A stretch of DNA of 64,000 bases, from assembly GCF_013004595.1 (NCBI RefSeq), contig NZ_JABEMC010000004.1, forward strand, positions 62,001-126,000. The letters run 5' to 3'. The notes under the pieces were generated by a model, which saw only the letters and a list, made by a program, of their open reading frames with translations, was not told the DNA's origin and made no database searches. Below, in pieces: positions 1-9,827 of the stretch; within the stretch, counting starts at the first letter, position 1; each line of letters starts with the position of its first letter. The stretch is from Brevibacterium luteolum. Its GTDB lineage: Bacteria; Actinomycetota; Actinomycetes; Actinomycetales; Brevibacteriaceae. The position numbers and the translations under genes are program-made.

Positions 1-757
1 AGTCGAGTTCCTGGAAGGTCTGCAGGATCTCCGGGGTCAGCCACGATTGGTCGGTCTGCGGATCGAAGCGCGGGAACTCGCCTTCCTTGACGGTGCCCTG
101 ACCGGACTCGGCATCCTCAGCGTCGCCGGGGTTGCCGGCCGGGCCGGGCACGGTGCCGGCATCGCTGGGCTGCTGGGCCGTGACGTCGGCACCTTCAGTG
201 CCGGTCACTGAACCGGCGCCGCCCTGTGCTGGCTCTTCTTCCGCGGGGGCCTCTTCATTGCCCTGGTCCTTGAGCAGCTCCTCGAGCTGCTTCTTCTCCT
301 CATCGGTGGCGTCGTTGCCCTCCTCGCCCTGCTCTTCGGCAGGCTGCTCGCCGGTGTCCGGCTCGGGAGGTGCGACGACGGCAACACGGCGGAACACCAT
401 CTGTGCCGAGGAGCGGACGAGCTCACGGGTCTGCTCGTCCGGGTTGCCCGGCAGGTTGACGATGATGTTGCGGTCGCCCTGCGTGGTGATCTCAGCTTCG
501 GACACACCAGTGGAGTCGACGCGCTGGCGGATGATCGCCACCGCCTGCTCGAGCTGCTCCTGGGTGATGCGCTGATCCTCCAGCTGCGGCTCGAGGATGA
601 TGGAGGTGCCGCCTTCGAGGTCGAGGGCGAGCTTCGGGGTCCAGGAGGCGTTCGACCAGATGGCCCCGCCGCCGATGAGGGCGACGAGGGCCAGCGTGAA
701 GATCGTCAGCCACGCAAAGCGCAGTCCCGGACGGGGCTTGTCTGCGGAAGTTGACAC
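1..757 (-). CDS. secD: Protein translocase subunit SecD (partial, N-terminal part)
   Basis: N-terminal part of SecD, the membrane partner of SecF that helps drive preprotein release at the SecYEG channel; the gene runs off the left edge. The GTG at 755-757 gives MSTSADKPRPGL followed by a membrane segment (about residues 15-34) and the family motif LDLEGG at 45-50. The first periplasmic domain follows. From about residue 132 to 237 it is interrupted by a Glu/Gln/Pro/Gly-rich low-complexity stretch, as actinobacterial SecD proteins often are. It lies 24 bases downstream of yajC, so the two probably form one operon. The start is inferred from the frame and a GAAAGA-like ribosome site. Confidence 0.9.
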   Translation of the reverse strand, partial: MSTSADKPRPGLRFAWLTIFTLALVALIGGGAIWSNASWTPKLALDLEGGTSIILEPQLEDQRITQEQLEQAVAIIRQRVDSTGVSEAEITTQGDRNIIVNLPGNPDEQTRELVRSSAQMVFRRVAVVAPPEPDTGEQPAEEQGEEGNDATDEEKKQLEELLKDQGNEEAPAEEEPAQGGAGSVTGTEGADVTAQQPSDAGTVPGPAGNPGDAEDAESGQGTVKEGEFPRFDPQTDQSWLTPEILQTFQELD

Positions 758-781
758 AGGGGATCTTTCGTTGGGATGTGA

Positions 782-1273
782 TCAGGCCTTGAAGTCGTCA
801 CCGCGGTCATCGCGGCGCGGGTCATCGAGGTCGTTGTCGGACGTGTAGTCGCCGCCGCCGTGGTTGCCGCCGCGGTAGTTGTCGAGGCGATCCGAGTCGT
901 CGAAGCGGTCGTCCGCCAGGCGGTCATCGGAGGCCAGCGTGTCATCGGCAGGCAGGTCGCGGTCGGCATCAGCGGCAGCGGTGTCATCGGACAGCCCGTC
1001 GGTGGCGACACCGGCGGCCGGCTCGATGTGGCCGATGGCCTGCTGGTGGATGCGCAGCACAGTGCCGGGACCGCTCTCGATCGTGACGATGTGGTCCTCC
1101 GGCGAGACGGTGAGCACGGTTCCGTACACACCGAACGTCGTCATCACCTCGGCACCGGGCACCAGATTGGACTTGATGCTCTCCTGGCGGGCCTTCTGCT
1201 TCTTGCGGCTGCTGAACAGGAAGAACAGCATGAGGGCGCCGAGGCCAAGGAAGATGAGTGTTGTGGGATCCAC
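782..1273 (-). CDS. yajC: Preprotein translocase subunit YajC
   Basis: Small inner-membrane accessory of the SecDF complex. One membrane segment (residues 5-22) is followed by the basic stretch SRKKQKARQ and the YajC core with the typical VPGAEVMTTFGVYGTV block (residues 38-53). A long Asp/Arg/Gly-rich tail (about 88-163) has no counterpart in the short E. coli protein and looks disordered. The start is a GTG (1271-1273) with a distant GAAAGG. It precedes secD and follows ruvB after 73 bases that contain a TATAGC -10-like box, so yajC-secD may have its own promoter. The family is clear; the role of the tail is unknown. Confidence 0.9.
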   Translation of the reverse strand: MDPTTLIFLGLGALMLFFLFSSRKKQKARQESIKSNLVPGAEVMTTFGVYGTVLTVSPEDHIVTIESGPGTVLRIHQQAIGHIEPAAGVATDGLSDDTAAADADRDLPADDTLASDDRLADDRFDDSDRLDNYRGGNHGGGDYTSDNDLDDPRRDDRGDDFKA

Positions 1274-1346
1274 GAGTGAGATCAGCCTTTCGATATGACG
1301 GGGCTATAGCCAAGAAGTCAGTCTAGTGGCGACGCGGCGGCAATCA

Positions 1347-2435
1347 CTAATCGTCGTCTGTGAACTCGAAGAGAGCCCGTTCGGCGTCCTTCGGGGGTAG
1401 CCCGAGGTGTCGCCAGCCCTGACCTGTGGCGATGCGTCCGCGCGGGGTGCGGGAGATGAGTCCTTCGCGCACGAGGAACGGTTCGGCGACCTCTTCGACG
1501 GTCTCTGGCTCCTCCCCTACGGACACGGCCAGGGTGCGCAGGCCGACAGGTCCGCCGTCGAAACGCTCGCACAGGGCGCGCAGCACAGCGCGGTCGAGCC
1601 GGTCGAGTCCGCGCTCGTCGACTTCGTAGACCTTGAGTGCGGCGCGTGCGGCGTCGTAGTCGACGACGCCGCGGCCGCGGACCTGTGCCCAGTCGCGCAC
1701 TCGGCGCAGCAGCCGGTTGGCGATGCGCGGGGTGCCGCGGGAGCGGGTGGCGACCTCCTGCAGACCGGCGGCATCGGCTTCGATGTCGAGCATCTGGGCT
1801 GAGCGTCGCAGCACAGTGTGCAGGTCCTCTTCGGAGTAGAAGTCGAGGTGGCCGGTAAACCCGAAGCGGTCGCGCAGCGGTGCCGGCAGCAAGCCGGAGC
1901 GGGTGGTCGCCCCGACCAGGGTGAAGGGCGGCAGGTCGAGCGGGATGGCGGTCGCGCCGGGTCCTTTGCCGACGATGACGTCGACGCGGAAGTCCTCCAT
2001 GGCGACGTAGAGCATCTCCTCGGCGGCGCGGGCGACCCGGTGGATCTCGTCGATGAAGAGCACTTCGCCCTCTTCGAGCGAGGACAGGATCGCTGCGAGG
2101 TCGCCGGCGTGCTGGACGGCCGGGCCCGAGGTGACGCGGATCTGGGTGCCGAGCTCATGGGCGATGATCATCGCCAGGGTGGTCTTGCCCAGTCCCGGCG
2201 GGCCGGAGAGCAGCACATGGTCGGGGGCGCGGTTGCGGGCAGCTGCGGCGTCGAGGACGAGGGAGAGCTGTTCGCGCACCTGCGGCTGTCCGGTGAAGTC
2301 CTTCAGGCCCCGCGGGCGCAGCGCGACCTCGGCTGCTCGTTCGGCGTCATCGGCCCCGGCGCGGGTCAGGCGTGCGCTTTCGGCACCGGTGAGGTCGTCT
2401 CCGGTGAACTCGACTTCGTAGCTCGGTTCGCTCAT
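1347..2435 (-). CDS. ruvB: Holliday junction branch migration helicase RuvB
   Basis: Hexameric AAA+ motor that, with RuvA, drives branch migration of Holliday junctions during recombinational repair. Walker [10 protein letters not shown] is at residues 78-86 and the Walker B motif FIDEIH at 128-133. The sensor region [16 protein letters not shown] follows, and a winged-helix DNA-binding domain with [12 protein letters not shown] lies near the C terminus. At 362 residues it is the usual size plus a slightly long N terminus. Its ATG overlaps the ruvA stop by 4 bases (ATGA), so the two are translationally coupled. Confidence 0.97.
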   Translation of the reverse strand: MSEPSYEVEFTGDDLTGAESARLTRAGADDAERAAEVALRPRGLKDFTGQPQVREQLSLVLDAAAARNRAPDHVLLSGPPGLGKTTLAMIIAHELGTQIRVTSGPAVQHAGDLAAILSSLEEGEVLFIDEIHRVARAAEEMLYVAMEDFRVDVIVGKGPGATAIPLDLPPFTLVGATTRSGLLPAPLRDRFGFTGHLDFYSEEDLHTVLRRSAQMLDIEADAAGLQEVATRSRGTPRIANRLLRRVRDWAQVRGRGVVDYDAARAALKVYEVDERGLDRLDRAVLRALCERFDGGPVGLRTLAVSVGEEPETVEEVAEPFLVREGLISRTPRGRIATGQGWRHLGLPPKDAERALFEFTDDD

Positions 2436-3046
2436 ACGCGCCCGCCGATGGACTTGAGGGTGGCCTTGAGCAGTTCAGGTGTCGTCGGTTCGGTGTCGAA
2501 CTCTGCGCGGGTGTCGGCCACGGCCTTCTCCGCCTGCGCCTGCCGCCACCCGAGGTTGACGAGTCCCTCGACGACCTGCGCGGAGACCGCATCGGCACCG
2601 CCGGCCGGGGCCGCGGATGCGGCAGCTGTGCCTGACGGCTGCGGGAAGGAGGTGAGCTTGCCGGCCAGTTCGAGCATGAGCCGGGCGGCGACCTTCTTGC
2701 CGATGCCGGGCACCTTGGTCAGTGCGGCCTGGTTCTCATCGGCGATCGCCTGGCTCAGCTCCTCGGGGCTGAGCACCGAGAGGACTGCCAGGGCGAGGCG
2801 CGGGCCGATGCCGGAGATCGTCTGCAGGGTTTCGAACAGGTCGCGTTCGGCGGCGTCGCCGAATCCGAAGAGGGTCAGTGAGTCCTCGCGGACGACAAGC
2901 ACGGTGTGCAGTTCGATGTCCTGGCCGTGGCGCACGCCAGAGGTCAGGGCCGGGGTGGCGAAGACGCGGCGGCCGATGCCGGCGGTGACGACGGTGAGGC
3001 TGTCGGGGCGCACGCTGGCGACCGTGCCCGAAAGGTAGGTGATCAC
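2432..3046 (-). CDS. ruvA: Holliday junction branch migration protein RuvA
   Basis: Tetrameric protein that binds the four-way junction and loads RuvB. It has an N-terminal OB-fold ([12 protein letters not shown]), helix-hairpin-helix motifs in the middle ([24 protein letters not shown]) and a C-terminal RuvB-contact domain ([15 protein letters not shown]). Length 204 is standard. The start is a GTG (3044-3046) with CTGGAGC as ribosome site. It is separated from ruvC by 112 bases that carry a LexA-like box and a -10 sequence, so ruvAB probably has its own damage-inducible promoter in addition to read-through from ruvC. Confidence 0.97.
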   Translation of the reverse strand: MITYLSGTVASVRPDSLTVVTAGIGRRVFATPALTSGVRHGQDIELHTVLVVREDSLTLFGFGDAAERDLFETLQTISGIGPRLALAVLSVLSPEELSQAIADENQAALTKVPGIGKKVAARLMLELAGKLTSFPQPSGTAAASAAPAGGADAVSAQVVEGLVNLGWRQAQAEKAVADTRAEFDTEPTTPELLKATLKSIGGRV

Positions 3047-3059
3047 TCAAGCTCCAGGT

Positions 3060-3086
3060 GTGAACGTATGTACGAATACCACTCTA
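3060..3086 (-). promoter_or_regulatory. Probable SOS promoter of ruvAB with LexA-like box
   Basis: Read on the plus strand, 3062-3075 is GAACGTATGTACGA, close to the actinobacterial LexA (SOS) box with GAAC, four bases, then GTTC plus GA. It matches 9 of 12 fixed positions over 3060-3075. On the minus strand TAGAGT (3086-3081) is a good -10 box, which puts the transcription start at about 3074, inside the LexA-like box. The ruvA ribosome site begins about five bases further on. The geometry fits repression by LexA and induction on DNA damage. No experimental support is visible here. Confidence 0.5.
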
Positions 3087-3158
3087 GCCGGTCGCACGGA
3101 CGGAACCGGGCACCTCGGCTCCGGCGTGTGCCGAGGCCAGCACGCCTCGGGCCCGGTG

Positions 3159-3770
3159 TCACCGGCGACGCGGCGTTCCGGCGCTCTTGAGGGCTGCCGC
3201 CCACTGCTGCTGAGCTGGGGTCAGCGAGCTGCCCTGCCGGCCAGCACCCTGCCGGGTGTCGACGTCCTTCGTCGCGCCTGGGGTCGAGCCGGCAGATCCG
3301 GCACCGCGCCACAGGTGGCAGATCGCCAGGGCCAGGGCGTCGGCGGCGTCGGCGGGCTTGACCGGGGCGTCGAGCCGCAGGATCCGGGTGACCATGTTCG
3401 TCACCTGCGCTTTGCCGGCTCGGCCGCTGCCGGTGACCGCGGCTTTGACCTCGGATGGGGTGTGCATGGCCACGGGGATGCCGCGGCGGGCGGCCAGGCC
3501 CATCGTCAGGCCGGATGCCTGGGCGGTGCCGATGATGGTGGAGACGTTGTGGCGGGCGAAGACCCGCTCGATGCTCACGACATCGGGCCGGTGCTCATCA
3601 AGCCACCGGTCGAAGGCGTCGGCCAGGGCCCCGAGGCGGGTGTCGACGGCGCTGGCGCTGGGGGTCTCGATGACGTCGACGGCGACGAGAGCCGGCCGGT
3701 GGATGCGCTCGGCGTCGATGACGCCGATGCCGCAGCGGGTCAGGCCCGGGTCGACTCCCATCACGCGCAT
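3159..3770 (-). CDS. ruvC: Crossover junction endodeoxyribonuclease RuvC
   Basis: Holliday junction resolvase that cuts the junction symmetrically, acting with RuvAB. The RNase-H-like fold shows the four catalytic acids D7 (GVDPG), E68 (SIERV), D141 and D144 (DAADALALA), the same spacing as in E. coli RuvC. The C-terminal 45 residues are an Arg/Gly/Thr-rich tail without obvious family match. The gene starts 4 bases after the yebC stop, the usual actinobacterial yebC-ruvC order. Confidence 0.96.
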   Translation of the reverse strand: MRVMGVDPGLTRCGIGVIDAERIHRPALVAVDVIETPSASAVDTRLGALADAFDRWLDEHRPDVVSIERVFARHNVSTIIGTAQASGLTMGLAARRGIPVAMHTPSEVKAAVTGSGRAGKAQVTNMVTRILRLDAPVKPADAADALALAICHLWRGAGSAGSTPGATKDVDTRQGAGRQGSSLTPAQQQWAAALKSAGTPRRR

Positions 3771-3774
3771 CGGC

Positions 3775-4530
3775 TCAGTGGCCGTTCAGCTCGGCGAGCA
3801 CCTCATCGGAGACGTCGGCGTTGGAGTAGACGTTCTGCACGTCGTCGCAGTCCTCGAGCACGTCGATGAGGTTGAAGACCTTCTCCGCGGTCGCCGCGTC
3901 GAGGGGCACCTCGATGTTGGGCACGAAGGAGGCGTCGGCGGAGTCGTAGTCGATGCCGGCTTCCTGCAGTGCGGTGCGCACGGCGACGAGGTCGGTGGCT
4001 TCGGAGATGATCTCGAAGGTCTCGCCGTTGTCGTTGACCTCTTCGGCGCCGGCTTCGAGGGTGGCCTCCATGATCGCCTCGTCATCGGTGCCCTCGGCCG
4101 GGACGACGATGACGCCCTTGCGGTTGAAGTTGTAGGACACCGAACCGGGGTCGGCCATCGACCCGCCGTTGCGGGTCACCGCGACGCGGACCTCGGAGGC
4201 GGCGCGGTTGCGGTTGTCGGTCAGACACTCGATGAGCATGGCGACACCGCCGGGGCCGTAGCCTTCGTACATGATGGTTTCGTAGTCCACCCCGCCGCCG
4301 TCGAGTCCGGCGCCGCGCTTGACGGCGCGCTCGATGTTGTCATTGGGCACTGAGGACTTCTTGGCTTTCTGGATCGCGTCGAACAGGGTGGGGTTGCCTT
4401 CGACGTCGGCGCCGCCGTTGCGAGCTGCGACTTCGATGTTCTTGACGAGCTTGGCGAACAGCTTGCCGCGCTTGGCGTCGATCGCTGCCTTCTTGTGCTT
4501 GGTTGTCGCCCACTTGGAGTGGCCTGCCAC
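3775..4530 (-). CDS. yebC: YebC/PmpR family regulator (TACO1-like)
   Basis: Conserved YebC/TACO1-family protein; members have been linked to transcription control and to translation of difficult peptide stretches. The N terminus [20 protein letters not shown] is the family signature, and ENVIERAV-like [11 protein letters not shown] and [12 protein letters not shown] blocks are present. Length 251 is standard. The start is a GTG (4528-4530) preceded by GAGGAG. A possible -10 TACACT lies at 4614-4619, about 85 bases upstream. It heads the yebC-ruvC-ruvA-ruvB run. The family is certain; the exact molecular role in this organism is not. Confidence 0.95.
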   Translation of the reverse strand: MAGHSKWATTKHKKAAIDAKRGKLFAKLVKNIEVAARNGGADVEGNPTLFDAIQKAKKSSVPNDNIERAVKRGAGLDGGGVDYETIMYEGYGPGGVAMLIECLTDNRNRAASEVRVAVTRNGGSMADPGSVSYNFNRKGVIVVPAEGTDDEAIMEATLEAGAEEVNDNGETFEIISEATDLVAVRTALQEAGIDYDSADASFVPNIEVPLDAATAEKVFNLIDVLEDCDDVQNVYSNADVSDEVLAELNGH

Positions 4531-4635
4531 TGATGTCTCCTCGTCTCGGTTGTGCGTGTGTGCCGTCTGGGGCCGGCGTCATCAGCGCCGGGGCCTGCCG
4601 CGCGGCTGTCTGAAGTGTACCGCCGCGACTGGCCG

Positions 4636-5115
4636 CTATTCGAGGACCAGCGGTTCGTCCGGCACGTCCCGGCGCTGCACCATCTCGACCAGGGTCGGCA
4701 GCTGCGGCGGGTAGATGACGTCGGTGGTCGAGCTCAACTCGGACAGCGACCACCACCGGCCCTCGACGATCGAGGCCTTCTCGATGTCGGTCCAGATCGC
4801 CTCGTCGAAGTCGAAGTCCTCATCGCACTGCATGCCGTAGTAGGTCTCGTGCTGGATCGTCGAGTGGTGTTTGAACTCCATGACGAACGACCGGCTGGCC
4901 AGCGGGCCGAGGAGGTCGGCTGGATCGCACTCGATGCCGGCTTCCTCGGAGAGCTCGCGGGCGGCTGTCTGCACGGCGGTCTCGCCGAGCTCGGCACCGC
5001 CACCGCAGGTGATCCACCAGTGCCGTGAATCGTCGTGCATGTCCTTGACATGCAGCAGGAGCACCTCTCCTGCCGGGTTGAGCAGCACGACGCGTGCTGC
5101 GGTGCGGGCTTTCAT
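4636..5115 (-). CDS. NUDIX hydrolase
   Basis: Hydrolase of a nucleoside diphosphate linked to another moiety; the substrate cannot be told from sequence. The full Nudix box is at residues 39-61, with G39, E45, R53-E54 and E57-E58 in the right places. The ATG at 5113-5115 follows GAGAGGAAG; the open frame runs further upstream but is not domain-like. Mycobacteria also carry a NUDIX gene between the HIT-pgsA-pimA cluster and yebC, so this gene is probably the remnant of that conserved arrangement. A modest hairpin (4573-4591) lies downstream. Confidence 0.88.
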   Translation of the reverse strand: MKARTAARVVLLNPAGEVLLLHVKDMHDDSRHWWITCGGGAELGETAVQTAARELSEEAGIECDPADLLGPLASRSFVMEFKHHSTIQHETYYGMQCDEDFDFDEAIWTDIEKASIVEGRWWSLSELSSTTDVIYPPQLPTLVEMVQRRDVPDEPLVLE

Positions 5116-5209
5116 TCTGCTTCCTCTCGGCTGAGCTGGTGCGCCAGCTCGTGTGCGGTCGTTGCATCGGCCTCCCGCCGGGGCTGCGGGGGCGCGGTCG
5201 ATGTCACTG

Positions 5210-7243
5210 TCAGGTGCGCAGGTGCGTGCTCCACCAGGTGAGCATGTGCTCGAAGCGCTGTACGCGGTGCCGCGGCTGGCCTGTGCGGGACAGTCCGTGG
5301 CTCTCGCCGGGGAAGATGAGCAGCTCGGTGTGTGTACCGGCGCGCTGCAGGGCAGCATAGTATCGCTGCGCCTGTTCCAGCGGGCAGCGGAAGTCGCGTT
5401 CGGAGTGGATGACGAGTGTCGGGGTGGTGTTCTTCTCGATGTCCGTCATCGGCGACTGGGCGGCGATCCGCTCGGGGTCGCGGCCGGAGTACTCCTCGCT
5501 GAAGAACCGGCCGATGTCCGAGGTGCCGATGAAGGTCGTCGGATCGAGGTAGCCGCGTTCGACGATACCGGCGGCGAACCGGTCCTCGGCGTTGAGGATC
5601 ATGGCGGTGAGGTATCCGCCGTAGGATCCGCCCTGGATGCCGAGGCGGCTGCCATCGAGCTGCGGGTGGGCGGCCAGTGCGGCGTCGAGGATCGCGAGCA
5701 CATCGGCGTGTGCCGGTGCGGCCATGTCCCCTTGCACGGCCTGTCCCCAGGCGCGGCCGCGGCCGTTGGAGCCACGCGGATTGGCATACACGACGGCGTA
5801 TCCGCCGCCGGTGAGCACCTGGGTCTCGTCGAACAGCGCTTCGGTGTATTGGGAGAACGGTCCGCCGTGGATGTTGAGCACGACGGGGAACGGGCCTTCG
5901 CCCTCCGGAATCGCCACCCAGCCGTGCACATCGCCCAGCGGGGTCGTCGCCGACACCGCCTGCGGGGTGGTGACGGCAAGCGGCTCGTCGACGAACTGCG
6001 TGGCGAAGTCGCTGAGCTGGGTGAGTCCGCCGGCTGCGTCGATGGCGAAGATCTCACCGGGTGAGGTGACGGTGGCTGCGGTGACGATGAGCTGCTCGCC
6101 ATGGCGGCACAGGCCGGTGACGACGAGTTCGGGCGGGCTCAGCAGGGCAGGTGCGCTCTCCGTGCCCGAGGTGCCGGTCGCCTCGGCGCAGGTGAGCTCA
6201 CCGTCTGTCAGGGTCACCGTCCCGGCGTCCAGCGGGATGCGGGCGGCGCGCTGGGAGCCGTCGACGGTGAGGACGACGTAGGCGCACCCGTCGGCGATGA
6301 CCGGCCGGATGCCTTCGAGTTCGATCGTCTCATCGCAGGTGATCCGGGTGGTCTGGCCGGTGGAGCGGTCGTGGATGAAGAGCCCGGGCAGGGCGGCGAC
6401 GAAGTCGATGACCGATGCGCGGTGTTCGATGCCGATGAAGGCGATGCGGTCCTCATCGAGCCAGACGTGGGCGTGGGCGCTGTGCATGCCCAGGTCGATG
6501 CGCTCCATCCCGTCATCGGTGATGAGCCACAGGTGGGAGCGCAGATCGACGTCACCGGTCGGCTGTTCGAGGCCGGCGACGACGCTGAGCTGGCCGGCTG
6601 GACTGAACTGAGGGTCGCTGACGTCCTCGGCGTGCTCGGTCAGCTGCACGGACTCAGGCAGAGTCTCACTGCCGAGCAGGCTCTCGGCGGTCATCCCCGG
6701 GTCGGTCAGGTCGACGGAGAACAGCTGGGTGAGGCGGTCGCCGCCGTAGCCGAGTCCGTCGCTGAGGTAGCTCGCTGCGGTGATATGGCGCGGGGCCTCG
6801 GCATCGGCGCTGATGTCCTCGTCGGTGCCGTAGCGACCCTCTTCGGGTGTGCGGGCAAGGTAGACAGCCCGCTGCCCCGAGGGGTCGAAGGCGAAGCCGC
6901 TGACGCCCAGCGGTGCGTCGGTCAGGCGCCTGGCTTCGGCACCGGTGGCGCCGATGTACAGCTGCGGGGATTCCTTCGGGCCGACCGCGCGCAGGAATCC
7001 GAAGGAATCATCGGTGATCGTCAGTGCGCTGTCGTTCCAGCCGTGGCTGAGACGGGTCCACTCCCCTGCCGTGCCCGTGGCGCCGGCGGTGTTGGTGCCG
7101 GTGACCGGGAGCTGGCGTGCGACGTATTGGAACCGGTAGCTGTTGGCCTCGACGTCGGGGCGGGTGAGCTGGCAGAGGATGCGTTCGCCGGCCGAGACCG
7201 GCTCGGCGCAGCTGATGAGGGAGGTGATGTCGGCTGGTTTCAT
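5210..7243 (-). CDS. S9 family prolyl oligopeptidase-type serine peptidase
   Basis: Alpha/beta-hydrolase peptidase of the acylaminoacyl-peptidase/dipeptidyl-peptidase type. The first roughly 400 residues form a WD/TolB-like beta-propeller that gates access. The C-terminal catalytic domain carries the triad S540 (GGSYGGY), D617 (SERDFRCP) and H649 (GESHGL). Length is 677. The ATG at 7241-7243 overlaps the stop of the HIT gene by 4 bases, which fixes this start over longer options. There is no signal peptide, so it is probably cytosolic and acts on short peptides. It belongs to the coupled thrS-HIT-peptidase run. Confidence 0.92.
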   Translation of the reverse strand: MKPADITSLISCAEPVSAGERILCQLTRPDVEANSYRFQYVARQLPVTGTNTAGATGTAGEWTRLSHGWNDSALTITDDSFGFLRAVGPKESPQLYIGATGAEARRLTDAPLGVSGFAFDPSGQRAVYLARTPEEGRYGTDEDISADAEAPRHITAASYLSDGLGYGGDRLTQLFSVDLTDPGMTAESLLGSETLPESVQLTEHAEDVSDPQFSPAGQLSVVAGLEQPTGDVDLRSHLWLITDDGMERIDLGMHSAHAHVWLDEDRIAFIGIEHRASVIDFVAALPGLFIHDRSTGQTTRITCDETIELEGIRPVIADGCAYVVLTVDGSQRAARIPLDAGTVTLTDGELTCAEATGTSGTESAPALLSPPELVVTGLCRHGEQLIVTAATVTSPGEIFAIDAAGGLTQLSDFATQFVDEPLAVTTPQAVSATTPLGDVHGWVAIPEGEGPFPVVLNIHGGPFSQYTEALFDETQVLTGGGYAVVYANPRGSNGRGRAWGQAVQGDMAAPAHADVLAILDAALAAHPQLDGSRLGIQGGSYGGYLTAMILNAEDRFAAGIVERGYLDPTTFIGTSDIGRFFSEEYSGRDPERIAAQSPMTDIEKNTTPTLVIHSERDFRCPLEQAQRYYAALQRAGTHTELLIFPGESHGLSRTGQPRHRVQRFEHMLTWWSTHLRT

Positions 7244-7818
7244 GCGGCCCATTCCTTGGAGAAGAGTTCGCGGACGTCGGCATGCACCTGCGGCAGTGCC
7301 TTCGTCTGCGCGATGATCGGCAGGAAGTTCGCGTCCCCGCCCCACCGCGGCACGATGTGCTGGTGCAGGTGGGCGGCGATGCCGGCGCCGGCGATTCCGC
7401 CCTGGTTCATTCCGAGGTTGAAGCCGTGCGGTGATGACACCGCACGGATGACGCGCATCGCGTGCTGGGTGAAGTGCGCGATCTCGATCGTCTCGGCCTC
7501 GGTCAGCTCCGTGTAGTCAGCGACGTGACGGTACGGGCAGATGAGCAGGTGACCGGGGTTGTACGGGTAGAGGTTGAGCACAGCGAAGACGTGCTCGCCG
7601 CGGGCGACGATGAGGCCCTCTTCGTCGTCCTTGCTCGGCGCCAGGCAGAACGGGCACTCCGGGGTGCTGTCGTCCTTGGGCTTGTTCTGCCCGCCGATGT
7701 AGACCATCCGGTGCGGGGTCCACAGCCGCTGCAGGCCGTCGGGTTCACCGGGGAACCCAGCGGCCGCCTCGGGTTCAGGCATCCGGGCGGCTGCCTCGCT
7801 GACGTCCTCGCCGGTCAT
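7240..7818 (-). CDS. HIT family hydrolase, Ap4A phosphorylase-like
   Basis: Histidine-triad enzyme. The catalytic motif [10 protein letters not shown] is at residues 150-159 (H150, H152, H154), and a CPFC zinc-ligand pair is at 55-58. The nearest well-known relatives are mycobacterial Rv2613c-type Ap4A phosphorylases, which also sit next to thrS. Threonyl-tRNA synthetase makes Ap4A as a side product, so the pairing suggests Ap4A turnover (inference). The ATG overlaps the thrS stop by 4 bases, and the gene's own stop overlaps the S9 peptidase start by 4 bases. Confidence 0.92.
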   Translation of the reverse strand: MTGEDVSEAAARMPEPEAAAGFPGEPDGLQRLWTPHRMVYIGGQNKPKDDSTPECPFCLAPSKDDEEGLIVARGEHVFAVLNLYPYNPGHLLICPYRHVADYTELTEAETIEIAHFTQHAMRVIRAVSSPHGFNLGMNQGGIAGAGIAAHLHQHIVPRWGGDANFLPIIAQTKALPQVHADVRELFSKEWAA

Positions 7819-9827
7819 ACCTGCGCCTTCGTCTCGATTGCCTCCACGATCCGCTCGATGGCCTCATCAACGGCGACGCCGTTGTCCTGGCTGCCATCGC
7901 GGAACCGGAACGACACTGCACCAACATCGCGGTCATCACCGCCGGCGATGAGGGTGTAGGGCACCTTCGACTTCGAGGCGTTGCGGATCTTCTTGGGGAA
8001 CCGGTCATCGGAGTCGTCGACCTCGACGCGCACCCCGCGGGCGCGCAGCTTCTCAGCCACCTCGTGCAGGTACGGCGAGAACTCCTCGGCGACCGGCAGG
8101 CAGGTCACCTGCACCGGGGCCAGCCACACGGGGAAGGCGCCGGCGTAGTGTTCGGTGAGCACGCCGAAGAACCGCTCGATCGACCCGAACTTCGCGGCAT
8201 GGATCATGACCGGGCGCTTGCGGGTGCCGTCAGCGGCCTGGTATTCGAGGTCGAAGCGCTCCGGCTGGTTGAAGTCCAGCTGCACCGTCGACATCTGCCA
8301 GCTGCGGCCGAGCGCATCGCGTGCCTGCACGGAGATCTTCGGTCCGTAGAAGGCAGCACCACCGGGGTCTGGGACGAGTTCGAGGCCGGTCTCCAGGGCA
8401 ACGGACTCCAGCACCTCGGTTGCCTCCGCCCACACTTCGTCGGAGCCGATGAACTTGTCCTTCTTCTTCCCGTCCTCATCACGGGTGGAGAGCTCAAGGT
8501 AGAAGTCATCGAGGCCGAAGTCACGCAGCAGCGAGAGCACGAAGTCGAGCAGATGCCGGATCTCTTTGGCGGCATCTTCCTCGGAGACGTAGGAGTGCGA
8601 GTCGTCCTGGGTCAGGGCGCGCACGCGAGTGAGCCCGTGGATGACGCCGGAGGGCTCGTCGCGGTAGACGGTGCCGAACTCGAACAGCCGCAGCGGCAGG
8701 TCGCGGTAGGACCGGCCGCGGGAGCGGTAGATGAGGTTGTGCAGCGGGCAGTTCATCGCCTTGAGCCGGTACGGGGTGCCGGCCTTGACGATCTCACCGG
8801 TCTCCTCGTCGCGGACCTCGTCGACCTGCAGAGCCGGGAACATGTTCTCCCCGTAGTGCGGCAGGTGTCCGGAGGTGTAGAAGAGGGACTCCTTGGAGAT
8901 GTGCGGGGTGCCGACGTAGGAGAAGCCCTCTTCGATGTGCCGGCGGCGCACATAGTCCTCCATCTCGCGCTTGACGATGCCGCCCTTGGGGTGGAACACC
9001 GGCAGGCCGGAGCCGAGCTCGTCGGGGAAGGAGAACAGATCGAGTTCAGCGCCGAGCTTGCGGTGGTCGCGGCGCTCGGCTTCGGCGATGCGGTCCTGGT
9101 AGGCCTTGAGGTCATCCTTCGAGGCCCAGGCGGTGCCGTAGATGCGCTGCAGGGACGCGTTGGCCTGGTCGCCGCGCCAATAGGCAGCCGAGGAGCGGGT
9201 GACGGCGAAGCCCTGGCCGATGTGTTTGGTGCTCGGCAGGTGCGGTCCACGGCACAGGTCCTGCCAGACGGCTTCGCCCTGCCGGTTGGTGTTCTCGTAC
9301 ACGGTCAGTTCGCCGCCGCCGACTTCGATGGATGCCTCTTCGTCGTCACCGGCTTTGGCGCGGTCGTCGATGAGCTGGAGCTTGTACGGTTCGCTGCCCA
9401 TGCGGGAGCGCGCTTCGTCCTCGCTCACGACGACGCGCTTGAACTGCTGGCCCTGCTTGATGATCTGCTTGGCGCGCTTCTCGATCTGCTTGAGGTCTTC
9501 AGGGGTGAAGGGCTCAGCGACGTCGAAGTCGAAGTAGAAGCCGTCGGTGATGAACGGGCCGATGCCCAGCTTGGTGCCGGGGAACAGCTCCTGCACCGCC
9601 TGTGCGACGACGTGTCCGGCGGAGTGACGCAGGATGTTGAGGCCCTCGTCGTCGGCCAGGGTGATGGGGTTGACCACGTCTCCTGGGGACAGCTCACGGT
9701 CGAGGTCGGCAGACGCACCGTTGAGTTCGATGGCGATGACGTCTTTCCGGTCGGCGTACACCGTCGTGCCGGTCATTCCTGCCTCGAATGGGATCTGCTT
9801 GCCCTCGAGTTGAATGGAATCGGCCAC
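7815..9827 (-). CDS. thrS: Threonine--tRNA ligase
   Basis: Class II aminoacyl-tRNA synthetase that charges tRNA-Thr. It has an N-terminal TGS domain, the editing domain with [11 protein letters not shown] (HxxxH), a catalytic core with zinc ligands in MNCPLHN and DDSHSY and a further His in the [11 protein letters not shown] block, and a C-terminal anticodon-binding domain. I place the start at the GTG 9825-9827 because GAGGAG lies 7 bases before it. An ATG seven codons upstream (9848) has no ribosome site. A -10-like TAGACT at 9869-9874 is the likely promoter element. Confidence 0.95.
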   Translation of the reverse strand: MADSIQLEGKQIPFEAGMTGTTVYADRKDVIAIELNGASADLDRELSPGDVVNPITLADDEGLNILRHSAGHVVAQAVQELFPGTKLGIGPFITDGFYFDFDVAEPFTPEDLKQIEKRAKQIIKQGQQFKRVVVSEDEARSRMGSEPYKLQLIDDRAKAGDDEEASIEVGGGELTVYENTNRQGEAVWQDLCRGPHLPSTKHIGQGFAVTRSSAAYWRGDQANASLQRIYGTAWASKDDLKAYQDRIAEAERRDHRKLGAELDLFSFPDELGSGLPVFHPKGGIVKREMEDYVRRRHIEEGFSYVGTPHISKESLFYTSGHLPHYGENMFPALQVDEVRDEETGEIVKAGTPYRLKAMNCPLHNLIYRSRGRSYRDLPLRLFEFGTVYRDEPSGVIHGLTRVRALTQDDSHSYVSEEDAAKEIRHLLDFVLSLLRDFGLDDFYLELSTRDEDGKKKDKFIGSDEVWAEATEVLESVALETGLELVPDPGGAAFYGPKISVQARDALGRSWQMSTVQLDFNQPERFDLEYQAADGTRKRPVMIHAAKFGSIERFFGVLTEHYAGAFPVWLAPVQVTCLPVAEEFSPYLHEVAEKLRARGVRVEVDDSDDRFPKKIRNASKSKVPYTLIAGGDDRDVGAVSFRFRDGSQDNGVAVDEAIERIVEAIETKAQV

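Noticed and set aside
4573..4591. Hairpin CCGGCG/CGCCGG after the NUDIX gene as a terminator
   Set aside because: Six-base stem and no T-run; too weak to list as a feature.
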